Positions 45,561 to 55,067 of a DNA stretch of 64,000 nucleotides are shown here, in pieces. A model generated the notes under the pieces. The model searched no databases, was not told the origin of the DNA, and saw nothing but the letters and a program-made list of their open reading frames with translations. Every line of letters starts with the position of its first letter. The stretch's first letter is position 1. The stretch comes from Sulfobacillus thermosulfidooxidans DSM 9293. GTDB lineage: Bacteria > Bacillota > Sulfobacillia > Sulfobacillales > Sulfobacillaceae. The translations under genes were made by a program, and so were the position numbers. The stretch spans positions 1-64,000 of the forward strand of contig NZ_FWWY01000002.1 in assembly GCF_900176145.1 (NCBI RefSeq). Reading direction: 5' to 3'.

Positions 45561-45764
45561 CTAAGCATGAAAATGAAATACTTCAGGAATGACCTGCATT
45601 GAATGTCCCTGCTCGTCGGTCATTAGAATGTCAGCCATATACTCCTGCCATTTTTTATTGGCAGGATGGTTAGACAAAATTCGCATGGCTTCAGTGAAAT
45701 CATTCACTTCCATATAGGCGAAGAGCGTATTTCCGTGCATGAAGATACTATACGTCTGTATCCC
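45561..45764 (-). pseudogene. rhaM: L-rhamnose mutarotase, C-terminal part
   Basis: Minus-strand frame GIQTYSIFMHGNTLFAYMEV, ..., KKWQEYMADILMTDEQG, ..., VIPEVFHFHA ending in TAG at 45561. This is the C-terminal two thirds of RhaM, which interconverts alpha and beta L-rhamnose. The N-terminal third lies at 48835-48939 beyond an IS110 insertion. Joined, they would give a normal mutarotase of about 104 residues. Confidence 0.88.
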
Positions 45765-46055
45765 TACCTACCTTAGTTTTTTGTGTAAATCCTCGTGTTC
45801 TCATAGTTTTTTGTTAATCCCGGGACCTTTGCGACCGTCGACACGTGATGAACGACCTCACGAAGCCTACCAATGGATTGCAGGGTCTGAGCCCGAATCG
45901 TCCTCTGTTCAGGATGATGTCGTTCCCTGGTGCAGACGAGGGGAGCAGAATCTTTTGCGCAGGGTCTCGTGTGGCTCACTACGAAAGAGCGCACACATGC
46001 CCGAATGGTAGGGATCCTCTCCCTCGCCCCAAACGTCCCGGGACGTCCTCGTCAC

Positions 46056-46619
46056 TTACGCTGCGGCAGCGGCCGTGGACCGGGAAAAGGCTCGCCCGGC
46101 ATCGTAATGGACCTGGTGCCGTAAACAGGCCCACGCGATCCGCAAAAGTTTACAGGCCAGCGCCATCAACGCGGCTTTCGGCGCCAGGTGCTCCTGGAGT
46201 TCCCGATAGCGCGCCCGTGCGGGACCGTCGTGGGCAATGGCCACCAACGCGGCTTGATATAACATCTGCCGGACTTGCGGCCGCCCACGCTTAGCCAGAT
46301 GGGTCTTCCCCTGATACTTTCCGGAGTTGTCGGACACCACGTTTAGACCAGCCATCCGTACCGCCTGCTGAGGATGGGCATAATCCGCCAAGTTCCCCAA
46401 TTCGCCCAACAGTGTCGCCATGACCACCGGACCAAAGCCCGGAATCGCCTGCAAAGCGTCCGCTCCTGGCACTGAGGCCACCAATTCCTGCTGAGCGGCT
46501 TCTGTGGCCGCGAGCGCGGCGCACGCCGCGCGCCAATGCCCCAAGTACGCGGCTAACTGGGCGCGCGCACTCGTGTGCCCAGGCACCCCAATGGAGTCGC
46601 GATAGGCACTCATTAAGGC
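46056..46619 (-). pseudogene. IS110 transposase, C-terminal half
   Basis: SAYRDSIGVPGHTSARAQLAAYLGHW, then ALQAIPGFGPVVMATLLGELG (helix-hairpin region of transposase_20), AVRMAGLNVVSDNSGKYQGKTHLAKRGRP with the conserved Ser region, and a C-terminal helix. Continues the N-terminal half at 48034-48726 in frame through the shared ALM codons of the 9-bp duplication. Confidence 0.88.
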
Positions 46620-48033
46620 GAGAATGCCCCATTTTTCGTGGAAATTGAAACTAGCGATCCTGATGGCTCTCTGGTTTACTAGAGAGGTCTGAACCCATCT
46701 TGAGGAGGAATCGCTAGTGACTACCAGTATAAAGAAAAAATCGCTTCCCGAACAGTCGGTGACGGTGCCGTGGGTGGACATCCTCCAGGATGCCGAAGAC
46801 GGGTTATTGGCGCTGTCGATCCGGGTCGGATTGCAGGTTTTGCAACAGATGATGGCGGCCGAGGTGGAGCAGTTGGCAGGGCCTAAAGGCCGTCATGATC
46901 CGCAACGCCAAGCGGTCCGACACGGGACCGAAGTCGGCAGCGTCTTTTTGGGGGATCGCAAAATCTCCGTTCCGCACCCCCGGGTGCGGGCCGCTGATGG
47001 CTCGGAGGAAATTCCGTTAGACACCTACCATCAGTTTCAGGACCCGACGCTGGCGACACAAGCCGTACTGGAACGCATGCTGTATGGCTTAGCGAGCCGC
47101 CAACAGCGCCATGCCGATGCAGCCTTTGAAGCCGCGATGGAGCAGCCAGGCCCCAGCAAAAGCACGGTGAGCCGCCGCTTTATCCAAGCCACCCAACAGG
47201 CCCTTGACCGCTTTCTCCAGCGCCGGTTGGATGACCGGACGTGGGTGGTGGTGATGATCGATGGTTTGCGTGTAGCGGACCATCTGGTGGTGGGCGCCTT
47301 AGGGATTGATGCGGACGGTCACAAGCGTGTCTTGGGATTGGTCGAAGGGGCGACAGAAAATCATACCGTAGTCATGGCCTTATTGCAGGATCTCATCACT
47401 CGCGGCCTGACGGCCGCGCAGGGATTACTCGTGGTCATCGATGGGGCCAAGGCCTTAGCCAAAGCCGTGCACGACGTCTGGGGAGACCAAGTCCTCATCC
47501 AACGCTGCCAAATCCACAAGCAACGGAATGTGCTCGACCACCTGCCGAAATCGGCCGAAAATCGGGTCCGCCAGCGCTTACGGAAAGCGTATCAAGAACC
47601 GGATGCGGACAGGGCCGCGCAGGCATTAGAAGCGCTCGCGAAAGAGCTCGAACGGGATCATCCCGGCGCCGCTGGGAGTCTCCGGGAAGGACTGGCGGAA
47701 ACGTTAACCGTCCATCGATTGGGCCTGCCGGGCCTCTTACGCCAAACGTTGGCGAACACCAATGCCATGGAATCCATCAACAGTCAATTTCGGACCCATG
47801 CGCAAAATGTCAAACATTGGACCAATGGGCAACAAGTCTTACGCTGGTTGGCGTCGGCGAGCTTTTTTATCGAAGACACGTTGACGCGGATCCCCGGCTA
47901 TCGCGAGATTCCCGTGTTGCAAACGGCCTTAAAAGCCACGTGTTCCAAAACGCCGGAACAAAAAACCGAGCAAATCGGTTAAATCACGAGAAAGGATGCG
48001 CTAGCGAAATTCCACGAAGCTTGGGACAACCTC
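46620..48033 (+). mobile_element. Complete IS256-family element with 9-bp target duplication
   Basis: 1414 bp. Terminal repeats GAGAATGCCCCATTTTTCGTGG and GAGGTTGTCCCAAGCTTCGTGG (reverse strand). The target CATTAAGGC is present on both sides (46611-46619 and 48034-48042). It carries one intact transposase gene. A further end fragment of the same IS lies at 38589-38747. Confidence 0.93.
46717..47982 (+). CDS. IS256 transposase (mutator type)
   Basis: 421 residues; GGAGGAATCGCTAGTG places GTG at 46717 in good distance. HxxP-type N-terminal part (RQAVRHGTEVGSVFLGDRKISVPHPRVR), then the DDE core: Asp in VVVMIDGLRVADH, Asp in LLVVIDGAKALAKAV followed by CQIHKQRNVLDHLP, and Glu in NTNAMESINSQFR. 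All catalytic residues present, with an intact frame, so probably active. Confidence 0.93.
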   Translation: MTTSIKKKSLPEQSVTVPWVDILQDAEDGLLALSIRVGLQVLQQMMAAEVEQLAGPKGRHDPQRQAVRHGTEVGSVFLGDRKISVPHPRVRAADGSEEIPLDTYHQFQDPTLATQAVLERMLYGLASRQQRHADAAFEAAMEQPGPSKSTVSRRFIQATQQALDRFLQRRLDDRTWVVVMIDGLRVADHLVVGALGIDADGHKRVLGLVEGATENHTVVMALLQDLITRGLTAAQGLLVVIDGAKALAKAVHDVWGDQVLIQRCQIHKQRNVLDHLPKSAENRVRQRLRKAYQEPDADRAAQALEALAKELERDHPGAAGSLREGLAETLTVHRLGLPGLLRQTLANTNAMESINSQFRTHAQNVKHWTNGQQVLRWLASASFFIEDTLTRIPGYREIPVLQTALKATCSKTPEQKTEQIG

Positions 48034-48726
48034 CATTAAGGCCGCCGCCCGTTTGGGGCCGACCCGATGATGGGATGCCTCCAGCAAGCCCATGACCAAG
48101 TCCTCGAAGGGATACCCCAACACGTCAGCCGGCAAGGGCACGGTGTCCAGCACCCACAGGGCCGCCATGCCATCCCAGGCTTTGAAGATCCGCCGAAATT
48201 CCGGGGCATAGACATCAATCCACCCCTGAATGCGATTCTGCCAGCGGACAACGTCCGCCTTCTGCTGGCGTCGGGTCACGGACAACGTGGCCAGCTCGCT
48301 CCAGACTCCCTCACGCGGCGTCCAGTGCATGTACCGCCCCTCGGCGACTGCCCGGGCAATAATCCCGGCATCCTTGGCGTCGTTTTTCGAGGGCGTGTGG
48401 TCGTCGACTTCTTTGAGCTTGTGCGTGTGTAATGGATTGACTAAGACGACGGTCACGCCGGGTTGTTGGCGCAACCAGTGCGCCAGGGGCATCCAGTAGG
48501 GGCCGGTTGATTCGAGTCCCACGACGAGGCGCTGCCCGACCGGGCGGCAGGCCCACATCGACTCGAACCCGCTGCGGGTATTGGCAAACCGCACGGGCTT
48601 TCCAGCCGACAACCCGTTGGGAAACAGCCACTGGATGTAATGCCAGCCTTGGGCCACGTCCACCCCTCCAATCACGGCGCCTTGGACCGCCGCTTTGCGT
48701 TGATCAATTGTCGATGTAGAATGCAT
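48034..48726 (-). pseudogene. IS110 transposase, N-terminal half
   Basis: ATG at 48726 with AAGGAGG eight bases upstream. RuvC-like DEDD residues: Asp in IGGVDVAQGWHY, Glu in VVGLESTGPYWM, and Asp pair in TPSKNDAKDAGIIARAV. The frame runs into the IS256 end after RAAALM, giving a false tail. Intact before the IS256 insertion. Confidence 0.9.
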
Positions 48727-48834
48727 CTATAAGTCCTCCTTGGTCTGGTGTTGGGTCTGCACCTTCAACAGTACCAAAGGGGGATTTTTTTCTTCAACGG
48801 TCAAAGTTCGCCGAAATCACATCTCTACAGGACG

Positions 48835-48939
48835 CTCATGAAACGCCTGTAATAGTTCTGGATAGACATGCTGATGGCGAACTCGATACTCTATTTCGGT
48901 TCCTGGATGAATCTTTAAGACAAATCCCACGCGTTGCAC
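48835..48939 (-). pseudogene. rhaM: L-rhamnose mutarotase, N-terminal part
   Basis: The GTG at 48939 has GGAGG about six bases upstream. It reads QRVGFVLKIHPGTEIEYRVRHQ, then VYPELLQAFHE, the RhaM N-terminus with its conserved Tyr/Arg/His region, and runs into IS110 after HE. The matching C-terminal part is at 45561-45764. Confidence 0.88.
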
Positions 48940-48970
48940 AGATTCCACCTCCATATTAACGGTGAAGTAT

Positions 48971-50311
48971 TTACGCCATAGATTTCACGTGATTAATTTC
49001 TTCTAGAGTCTTCCCGCTTGTTCGAGGTCCAAATACGCCACCTACGATGAGGTTGTAGGTGAACATGAGCGTAATCATCAAGGCAATTGCCTTAAAGCCC
49101 CCAATAGCGGCCGTAACAACCGGGAGATAAAAACTCCAAATTCCTAATATGAGACGCATAATTGACCATAAGAAACCTTGAGCAGTATTGCGGATTTCAG
49201 TAGGAAATAATTCAACGGACCAAATTCGTTGTAACGGCCATAAACCGATACCTTGTCCGACACCGAATAAGATAACGTTGGCATACGCGACAAACGGATT
49301 GGATATGGGAGCAAATAACAAGATAAAGAAGGCCAGTGCACATAAGAACGAGCTAATAGCATAAAGCACGCGTCTGTCAATGCGATCATTTAGGGGCATA
49401 AAGACAAACACGACCGCTAAAATGGCTAATAAAAAATAGAGTATTTCCATAAGGTCAGATGTTGTGGCCTTTGTTGCGCCAATCGTTTTAAAAATGTAGG
49501 GGAAGAAGAATCCGTATGTGCCCGCCGGTATGCCCCATAGTACATAAATTGGGGTGATGAACAGTAACCTTTTCACGTTTCGCCGTTGAAATAAATCTTT
49601 GAAACTCATTCTAGAGGAGGGCGCTGGTTGTGGGGTGAGGGGGACAGAAATTTCCTTTTCCAATTGCAGAAGTTCTTCGGTTTTCCCATGGCTATACGCC
49701 CAGCGGGGTGACTCGACGAGTGATCGCCGTAATAAATAAGTGACAAGGGCGACAATGAATAGACTTCCGAATAGAAGACGCATGCCGAGTAACCCGAGGG
49801 GATTAAGTGCCAAGGCTAGTAAGAGAATGACAATGGGACCAACATACCAAAATATGTTGGTCATTCCCATCAATTTGCCGCGTGCTCTTTTGGGAGCATA
49901 CTCGGCAATTAGAGACCATGATGTAGGAACATCTGCTCCCACTGCAAAACCCATAACAAGATAACCGGTGATTAACATGAAGGGACTTAAAGCAAAAATC
50001 ACGAGAAGGGTCCCAAACATGTAAAGAAGCAAATCAATGTTGTAAATGAATTTTCGGCCAAAGCGGTCACCTAAAAATCCTGCAACGAAAGCGCCTACGG
50101 CGGTAGAAATACCATTGGAGCTGAATGCAGCAATGAGCCCGACGAGGGATAGACTCATATGAAAATATTTAATCCATAACAACAAAGCTACACCGCCGGC
50201 TACGATGGATCCCGCATCCAAATAATCCCCCATGCCCGATAAAACAGTCCACCACCAATGTTTCCCGGTTAATTGAGAATCGTCAATATTGGTAAATGCT
50301 GATTGGGACAT
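48971..50311 (-). CDS. MFS sugar/metabolite transporter
   Basis: 446 residues, 12 predicted membrane helices; ATG with AGGAGG upstream. GFLGDRFGRKFIYN is the A-like motif after helix 2, PTSWSLIAEYAPKRARGKLMG the helix 4-5 motif, and VELFPTEIRNTAQGFLWS the second-half signature of the sugar porter/metabolite:H+ symporter group. By context it imports L-rhamnose or a related deoxy sugar. It is followed by rhaM in one operon, and read divergently from the catabolic genes via the IclR gene. Confidence 0.88.
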   Translation of the reverse strand: MSQSAFTNIDDSQLTGKHWWWTVLSGMGDYLDAGSIVAGGVALLLWIKYFHMSLSLVGLIAAFSSNGISTAVGAFVAGFLGDRFGRKFIYNIDLLLYMFGTLLVIFALSPFMLITGYLVMGFAVGADVPTSWSLIAEYAPKRARGKLMGMTNIFWYVGPIVILLLALALNPLGLLGMRLLFGSLFIVALVTYLLRRSLVESPRWAYSHGKTEELLQLEKEISVPLTPQPAPSSRMSFKDLFQRRNVKRLLFITPIYVLWGIPAGTYGFFFPYIFKTIGATKATTSDLMEILYFLLAILAVVFVFMPLNDRIDRRVLYAISSFLCALAFFILLFAPISNPFVAYANVILFGVGQGIGLWPLQRIWSVELFPTEIRNTAQGFLWSIMRLILGIWSFYLPVVTAAIGGFKAIALMITLMFTYNLIVGGVFGPRTSGKTLEEINHVKSMA

Positions 50312-50436
50312 GACTCTGCCTCCTTAGGTAAATTACAATTGAGTTCATAAATATGAAAACAAGTTCACAACACTACGCATAGTATATTCGATATTAGTCG
50401 CACAATTCCTTCTTATATGATTAGACTGTGAAAATT
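50312..50436 (-). promoter_or_regulatory. Regulatory region of the MFS gene with a palindrome
   Basis: TTCATAAATATGAA (about 50344-50357) is a perfect 14-base palindrome just upstream of the transporter. It resembles the GTTCATAA half-sites near 51388 and may be an IclR binding site. Confidence 0.45.
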
Positions 50437-51216
50437 TTATTGCGGTGTTCGCCACGCTTCTGGGTCTGTGGCTCCACATTCATGAGAAATGAGACGGCTG
50501 TAGTGAGTGATCGTTTGGACCATGCGATCTCGATGAGAGGAACTAAAGCGGTCTTTAGGGACAGAAATACTCACGGCCGCCATGACGTGGTTGTTCATTC
50601 CCAAAATGGGAACAGCGACGCAACGAATATCAGGGGAATATTCGCCCCAGTCTGTGGCATACCCGTCTATTCGAGTGACATCAAGTTTGTCTAATAATTT
50701 TTGCAAAGTAGGGGTGGTGAGGGACGTATAAGTGGGTAACTTATCGGGATACAGGCGGGTGACGTCGGTTTTTGGCAGTGCAGCCAAGATAGCTTGCCCA
50801 ATGCCGGTAGCATAGGCAGGAAGGCGGATTCCGACATGAGACGCTAATTGTAAGGGATGGCTGGATTCAACTTTGGCTACATACATAACATTGCCTTGAT
50901 CCAATATGGCTAATTGAACGGTTTCATTTAACTCGTTTCGAATAGTTTGTAAGTACGGCCAGGCGACAGGAACAATTTGAAGACTTTGAGCCCATGTTGA
51001 TGCCCATTCCCATATTCTGCTGCCCAAACTGTAGCGCTTGGTCAGGTGATTATATGTCAGAAGACGTTGTTGGGTCATTGTTGTCAATAATTCGTGTAGG
51101 CTGCTTTTGGGTAATTGGCTTGTTTCCAGCAGCTCCGAAAATGTTAAACCGGGAGGATGAGCGGATACTATTTCTAAAATGTCTGCGACGCGGAGTGCTG
51201 ATTTTACGGAATTCAA
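50437..51216 (-). CDS. IclR-family transcriptional regulator
   Basis: About 259 residues. The TTG at 51216 is taken as start because AGGAGG lies six bases upstream of it and inside the longer frame. N-terminal winged helix (ALRVADILEIVSAHPPGLTFSELLETSQLPKSSLHELL), C-terminal effector domain (QLAILDQGNVMYVAKVES, HVGIRLPAYATGIGQAILA, AVAVPILG-like segment). It probably senses rhamnose or a breakdown product and controls the flanking operons. Confidence 0.9.
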   Translation of the reverse strand: MNSVKSALRVADILEIVSAHPPGLTFSELLETSQLPKSSLHELLTTMTQQRLLTYNHLTKRYSLGSRIWEWASTWAQSLQIVPVAWPYLQTIRNELNETVQLAILDQGNVMYVAKVESSHPLQLASHVGIRLPAYATGIGQAILAALPKTDVTRLYPDKLPTYTSLTTPTLQKLLDKLDVTRIDGYATDWGEYSPDIRCVAVPILGMNNHVMAAVSISVPKDRFSSSHRDRMVQTITHYSRLISHECGATDPEAWRTPQ

Positions 51217-51417
51217 AGCTAACCTCCTATAAGAAATCATTTATATAGATATTAAAAAGGCAGGTCGAATTTGTGATTGTTATCTTACCATATGTGTTCG
51301 AAAGCCCTAGGGCGATAAAGACAAAACTTTTATCTTTTAAGCAGGAAATATATCGATAATGTCGAATAGAATATATAACGAACTATAGTTCATAAGTAAG
51401 AACTGGAGGCGTTGCCT
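51217..51417 (+). promoter_or_regulatory. Divergent regulatory region with IclR operator candidates
   Basis: GAACTATAGTTC (51380-51391) is a perfect 12-base palindrome. It is followed directly by ATAAGTAAGAACT, so that AGTTC-8-GAACT forms a second overlapping palindrome. The position between the IclR gene and the first catabolic gene suits an operator. Confidence 0.55.
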
Positions 51418-52206
51418 TTGTACAATGTTTGGGTAGAAGAGGTAGCCGATTTGGGTAAGGTTCCTGGGCCGGAGATATTTTGGATGGCTCGTTTTGGAGA
51501 ATGGTTGCCGCTGAAGATACATGTTCTTTTAATAGTCGGTGAGGGGCGTACGATTTTAGTGAACACGGGGCCGCCTTTAGATTATTTGGAACACATGAAC
51601 AGCGTCTGGCGTGAAGAGTTAGGTGATCAAGCCCACATGACGGTTCAGCCATCTCAACATATCGAAACAGTGCTCAGCCGTCATGGAATATCGTGTGAAC
51701 AGGTCGATACCATCATTGTGACTCCTTTACAAGCCTACGCTAATGGAAATATTGATAAGTTTCCCAATGCGCAGATCTGTGTATCGCGTAAAGGATGGAT
51801 CGATTTATTTGCGCCGCGCTTTTTTGACCCAAGAAGGCATATGGCAGTTCCAGACCGGTTGTTACAATACCTTCTTTTTGAGGCATGGCCTAAAAGGCGA
51901 GTACGCCTGCTAGAAGACCAGGATGAGGTAGCACCAGGCATTCGAACAATTTGGGTAGGAACGCATCATCGGAGTTCTTTAGCTGTAATGGTTCCCACGG
52001 CTCGGGGCCTTGTGGCTTTTAGTGACATCGTTTTTTACTACGAAAATATTGAAAACAATCATCCCCTTGGCATTCAAGAAAGCATGGAAGAATGTCGCAT
52101 TGCTTACCAGATGCTGAGAGAAAAAGCCGATATAATCGTTTCCCCGTACGATCCATCCACTATGACGAGGTTTCCACAAGGGGTAATTAGCGTTGCAACA
52201 GAATAG
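51418..52206 (+). CDS. MBL-fold protein without metal-binding residues
   Basis: About 262 residues; the TTG at 51418 gives the best spacing to GGAGG. The fold matches lactonase-like MBL hydrolases (LLIVGEGRTILVNTGPP, AVMVPTARGLVAFSDIVFYYENI), but where HxHxDH should be it reads VTPLQAYANGN, so the four metal ligands there are gone. A His (THHRSS) and an Asp (FSD) remain. As first gene of the rhamnose operon it stands where a rhamnono-lactonase would be expected. Either a metal-free relative or a non-catalytic protein; function uncertain. Confidence 0.75.
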   Translation: MYNVWVEEVADLGKVPGPEIFWMARFGEWLPLKIHVLLIVGEGRTILVNTGPPLDYLEHMNSVWREELGDQAHMTVQPSQHIETVLSRHGISCEQVDTIIVTPLQAYANGNIDKFPNAQICVSRKGWIDLFAPRFFDPRRHMAVPDRLLQYLLFEAWPKRRVRLLEDQDEVAPGIRTIWVGTHHRSSLAVMVPTARGLVAFSDIVFYYENIENNHPLGIQESMEECRIAYQMLREKADIIVSPYDPSTMTRFPQGVISVATE

Positions 52207-52242
52207 AATGGCACGGTGAATTCAATGAGAGGGCGAAAAGTG

Positions 52243-53238
52243 ATGAAAACTTTAACATGGACGGCTAAAGAGACTATGAGCATTTTATCAGCCCCCGCAC
52301 CTGTTCCGGAGCCGGGATGGATTGCATTACGGGTAGCTGGTGTAGGAATTTGTGGCTCTGAGCTCTCGGGTTACTTGGGGCACAATGAGCTTCGAAAACC
52401 GCCGTTAGTCATGGGGCATGAGTTTTCGGGGGTGGTTGAAGAGGTAGGTCACGGGGTAACAAACGTCAAAATTGGTGATTTAGTCACTGCCAATCCCCTG
52501 GTGACGTGTGGAAGATGTATTCATTGCTTGCGGGGAGAACGGCAACGTTGTGAATCTCGGCGGATCATTGGAATCGATTTTCCGGGTGCTTACGCAGAGC
52601 GTGTTCTGGTTCCTTCAAATCAGTGTTATGCGGTAAAAGACGCGATTGACGGTGCGCTGGTTGAACCGTTGGCGTGTGCGGTCAGAGCCGTCGGGCTAGC
52701 CCGTATAAAAGTCGGGGATACGGCTGTAGTCATCGGTGCAGGAATCATAGGACTTATGACGGTACGTTTACTTGGTTTATCGGGGGCTAAACGCATTGCG
52801 GTAGTCGATCCTAATGACGAACGCTTAAAGATTTCCCAACTATGGGGTGCTACTGAGATGGCTCCTAATCTGGGTGCCTTGTTAACAGATAATCATCCCC
52901 AGAGTTTTGATTGTGTGATAGATGCCGTGGGGTTGTCGACGACTCGCCGGGACAGTTTGAATGCCCTCATTCGGGGAGGCCGAGCTGTCTGGATTGGACT
53001 TCATGAGGCCCTAACCCATCTCGATGGAAATCAGATAGTTCGTGATGAACTCGAAGTGCGAGGTAGCTTTTGCTATACCGATGATGAATTTATCCGTGCG
53101 GTGAGTTTAATTAATTCGCAAAAGTTTCTTCCTGTAGACCGTCAATGGCTCGATGTGAGATCTCTCGAAGAAGGGCCTGCAGCGTTTAAAGAATTAGTCA
53201 ATGGGTCGCCATTCTCCAAAATCATCTTAACATTTTAG
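52243..53238 (+). CDS. Zinc-dependent medium-chain sugar/alcohol dehydrogenase
   Basis: 331 residues from the ATG at 52243. Catalytic zinc site: GICGSEL (Cys), MGHEFSG (His-Glu). Structural zinc site: [15 protein letters not shown]. Rossmann loop: [11 protein letters not shown]. The family includes sorbitol, galactitol and L-threonine dehydrogenases. In this operon it most likely oxidises L-rhamnose (C1) or a later intermediate. Lies between the MBL-like and FAH genes. Confidence 0.88.
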
Positions 53239-53340
53239 GGTTTTGGCTTACCTCTGCGATTAATTATCAAGCGCTCACGTCGAGTCGCATTTAAAGAATG
53301 TTAATAGAATGTTAATTCTGGTCATACAGGGGGATGAGGG

Positions 53341-54240
53341 ATGAAACTAGCCAGTGCCATAGTCAAAGGGGGCGAGGAGGTTGTTTGGGTATCCTCACGG
53401 GGCTATGTATCGTTTGTTGACTTAGCAGCCTATTACGGCCAAAGAATCAAGCCTTTCACCATGGACCAATTGATGCAAGATGCGGACCGATTTAATTATT
53501 GCCAAGACCTGATCCAAAGAGCTCTCAGCGATCAACTGGTGTTGGATACACCCATTGATAAATTACTGGCTCCTGTGCCTTATCCTAAGAAAATCCTATG
53601 CGTGGGGCTTAATTATCGTCCTCACGCACGAGAGTCTCAAATGGAAATACCGAAATATCCTGTGTTATTTTCGAAATATCCCAACGCCGTCGTTGCTTCC
53701 GGCGATTTGATTCATCCACCCCAGGATGCTCTAGAGATGGATTACGAGGCTGAACTCGTTCTTATTATAGGCAGGACTTGTGCGCACGTAACGGAAGACA
53801 CAGCCTTGGATTATGTATTCGGTTACTGTAATGGCAATGACATTTCGGCTCGCGACCTGCAATTTCGTACGGGACAATGGTTATTGGGCAAGAGCTGTGA
53901 TGGATTTGCGCCTATGGGTCCTTATGTTGTAACGACTGAAGATATTGATGATCCAGATAATTTAGAGATTCTAGGAAAGCGGAATGGGGAAATAGTTCAG
54001 CATTCCAACACCCGCGAAATGATTTTTTCTTGCCGTTATCTTATCAGTTACATTTCTCATTATATGACGCTATATCCCGGTGACGTGATATTTACGGGCA
54101 CTCCTGAAGGAGTGATTTTGGGACAGCCCATCCATGCTAGGAATTGGTTAAAACCGGGTGAAACTCTTTCGGTATCAGTGGAAGGGCTGGGAGAATTGGT
54201 AAATGAAATTGGGACACCACAAGCGAACACAAAGTCATGA
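53341..54240 (+). CDS. FAH-family hydrolase, probable L-2,4-diketo-3-deoxyrhamnonate hydrolase
   Basis: 299 residues. KILCVGLNYRPHARES, DYEAELVLIIGR (metal-binding Glu residues), NGNDISARDLQFRTGQW, GKSCDGFAPMGPYVV and GDVIFTGTPEGV are the FAH C-terminal domain signatures. In the non-phosphorylative rhamnose route this enzyme splits the diketo acid into pyruvate and L-lactate; the lut genes downstream would then oxidise the lactate. Substrate inferred from context. Confidence 0.88.
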   Translation: MKLASAIVKGGEEVVWVSSRGYVSFVDLAAYYGQRIKPFTMDQLMQDADRFNYCQDLIQRALSDQLVLDTPIDKLLAPVPYPKKILCVGLNYRPHARESQMEIPKYPVLFSKYPNAVVASGDLIHPPQDALEMDYEAELVLIIGRTCAHVTEDTALDYVFGYCNGNDISARDLQFRTGQWLLGKSCDGFAPMGPYVVTTEDIDDPDNLEILGKRNGEIVQHSNTREMIFSCRYLISYISHYMTLYPGDVIFTGTPEGVILGQPIHARNWLKPGETLSVSVEGLGELVNEIGTPQANTKS

Positions 54241-54265
54241 GTGTCAGGGAAGAGGGGTTCGAGTC

Positions 54266-55027
54266 ATGGCATTAACAGGAAAAGTGGCGGTTGTTAGCGG
54301 AGCCTCCCGCGGCATTGGGCGTGCGATAGCCATACGGCTGGCCCAGGAAGGGGCTAAAGTCGTCATTGATCATCCGGGAGATGACGATGCAGCACTTGAA
54401 ACAATGTCGGATATTCAAAAATTCGGCGGTGAGGCGATTAGTGTGAAAGCAGATGTCTCAAGCTCCCCAGAGGTAGAATTTCTGTTTCGAGAAACTCTGG
54501 AGACATATCATACGGTAGACATTTTAGTTAACAATGCCGGAATTTGTCCCTTTGTCGATTGGTTTGAGGTGACAGAGGACTTATGGGACCGTGTGCACGC
54601 CATTAATTTAAAGGGGGCGTTCTTATGTTCTCAATATGCCTCGAAAATCATGCGCGATCATCATCACGGGGGAAGAATCATTAGCATCAGTTCAATTTCT
54701 GCGTTGGTTGGAGGCGGATTACAAACCCATTACACCCCAACGAAGGCGGGAATTCGATCCCTCATGCAATCGTTGGCGATTGTACTGGGGCCTTATGGGA
54801 TTACATGTAATTCCATTCTGCCCGGCAGTATCCTAACCGATATTAATCGAGACCATTATGCGGATAAAAAAATTCTCGAACGAGATGTAAACCGCATTCC
54901 CTTAGGACGTTTAGGGACTCCGGATGACATTGCTGGCGTCGCGGCCTTTTTAGCTTCAGATGATGCACGGTATATTACGGGAGCCGACATATTGGTAGAT
55001 GGGGGATTGTTTGTGAATTTACAGTGA
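54266..55027 (+). CDS. SDR-family dehydrogenase, probable 2-keto-3-deoxyrhamnonate 4-dehydrogenase
   Basis: 253 residues from the ATG at 54266. VVSGASRGIGRAIA is the NAD(P) loop, VNNAGICP the NNAG motif, SISSISALVG the catalytic Ser, and YTPTKAG the YxxxK pair. GADILVDGGLF closes the fold. Two places in the pathway need an SDR: L-rhamnose 1-dehydrogenase and L-KDR 4-dehydrogenase. With a zinc dehydrogenase also present I favour the latter, without proof. Confidence 0.87.
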   Translation: MALTGKVAVVSGASRGIGRAIAIRLAQEGAKVVIDHPGDDDAALETMSDIQKFGGEAISVKADVSSSPEVEFLFRETLETYHTVDILVNNAGICPFVDWFEVTEDLWDRVHAINLKGAFLCSQYASKIMRDHHHGGRIISISSISALVGGGLQTHYTPTKAGIRSLMQSLAIVLGPYGITCNSILPGSILTDINRDHYADKKILERDVNRIPLGRLGTPDDIAGVAAFLASDDARYITGADILVDGGLFVNLQ

Positions 55028-55067
55028 AAAGCCATAAATGGAGTTTTATGAGGAGGATTTATTCCGG

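Larger units (their letters stand above)
45765..48834 (-). mobile_element. IS110-family element inserted in rhaM, itself split by IS256
   Basis: The borders are given by the two rhaM pieces. Removing the IS256 (46620-48033) and one copy of the 9-bp duplication restores a continuous IS110 transposase. Non-coding ends are about 100 bases (48727-48834) upstream and about 290 bases (45765-46055) downstream of the gene; the longer one is the candidate for the guide (bridge/seek) RNA used by this family. Confidence 0.85.
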
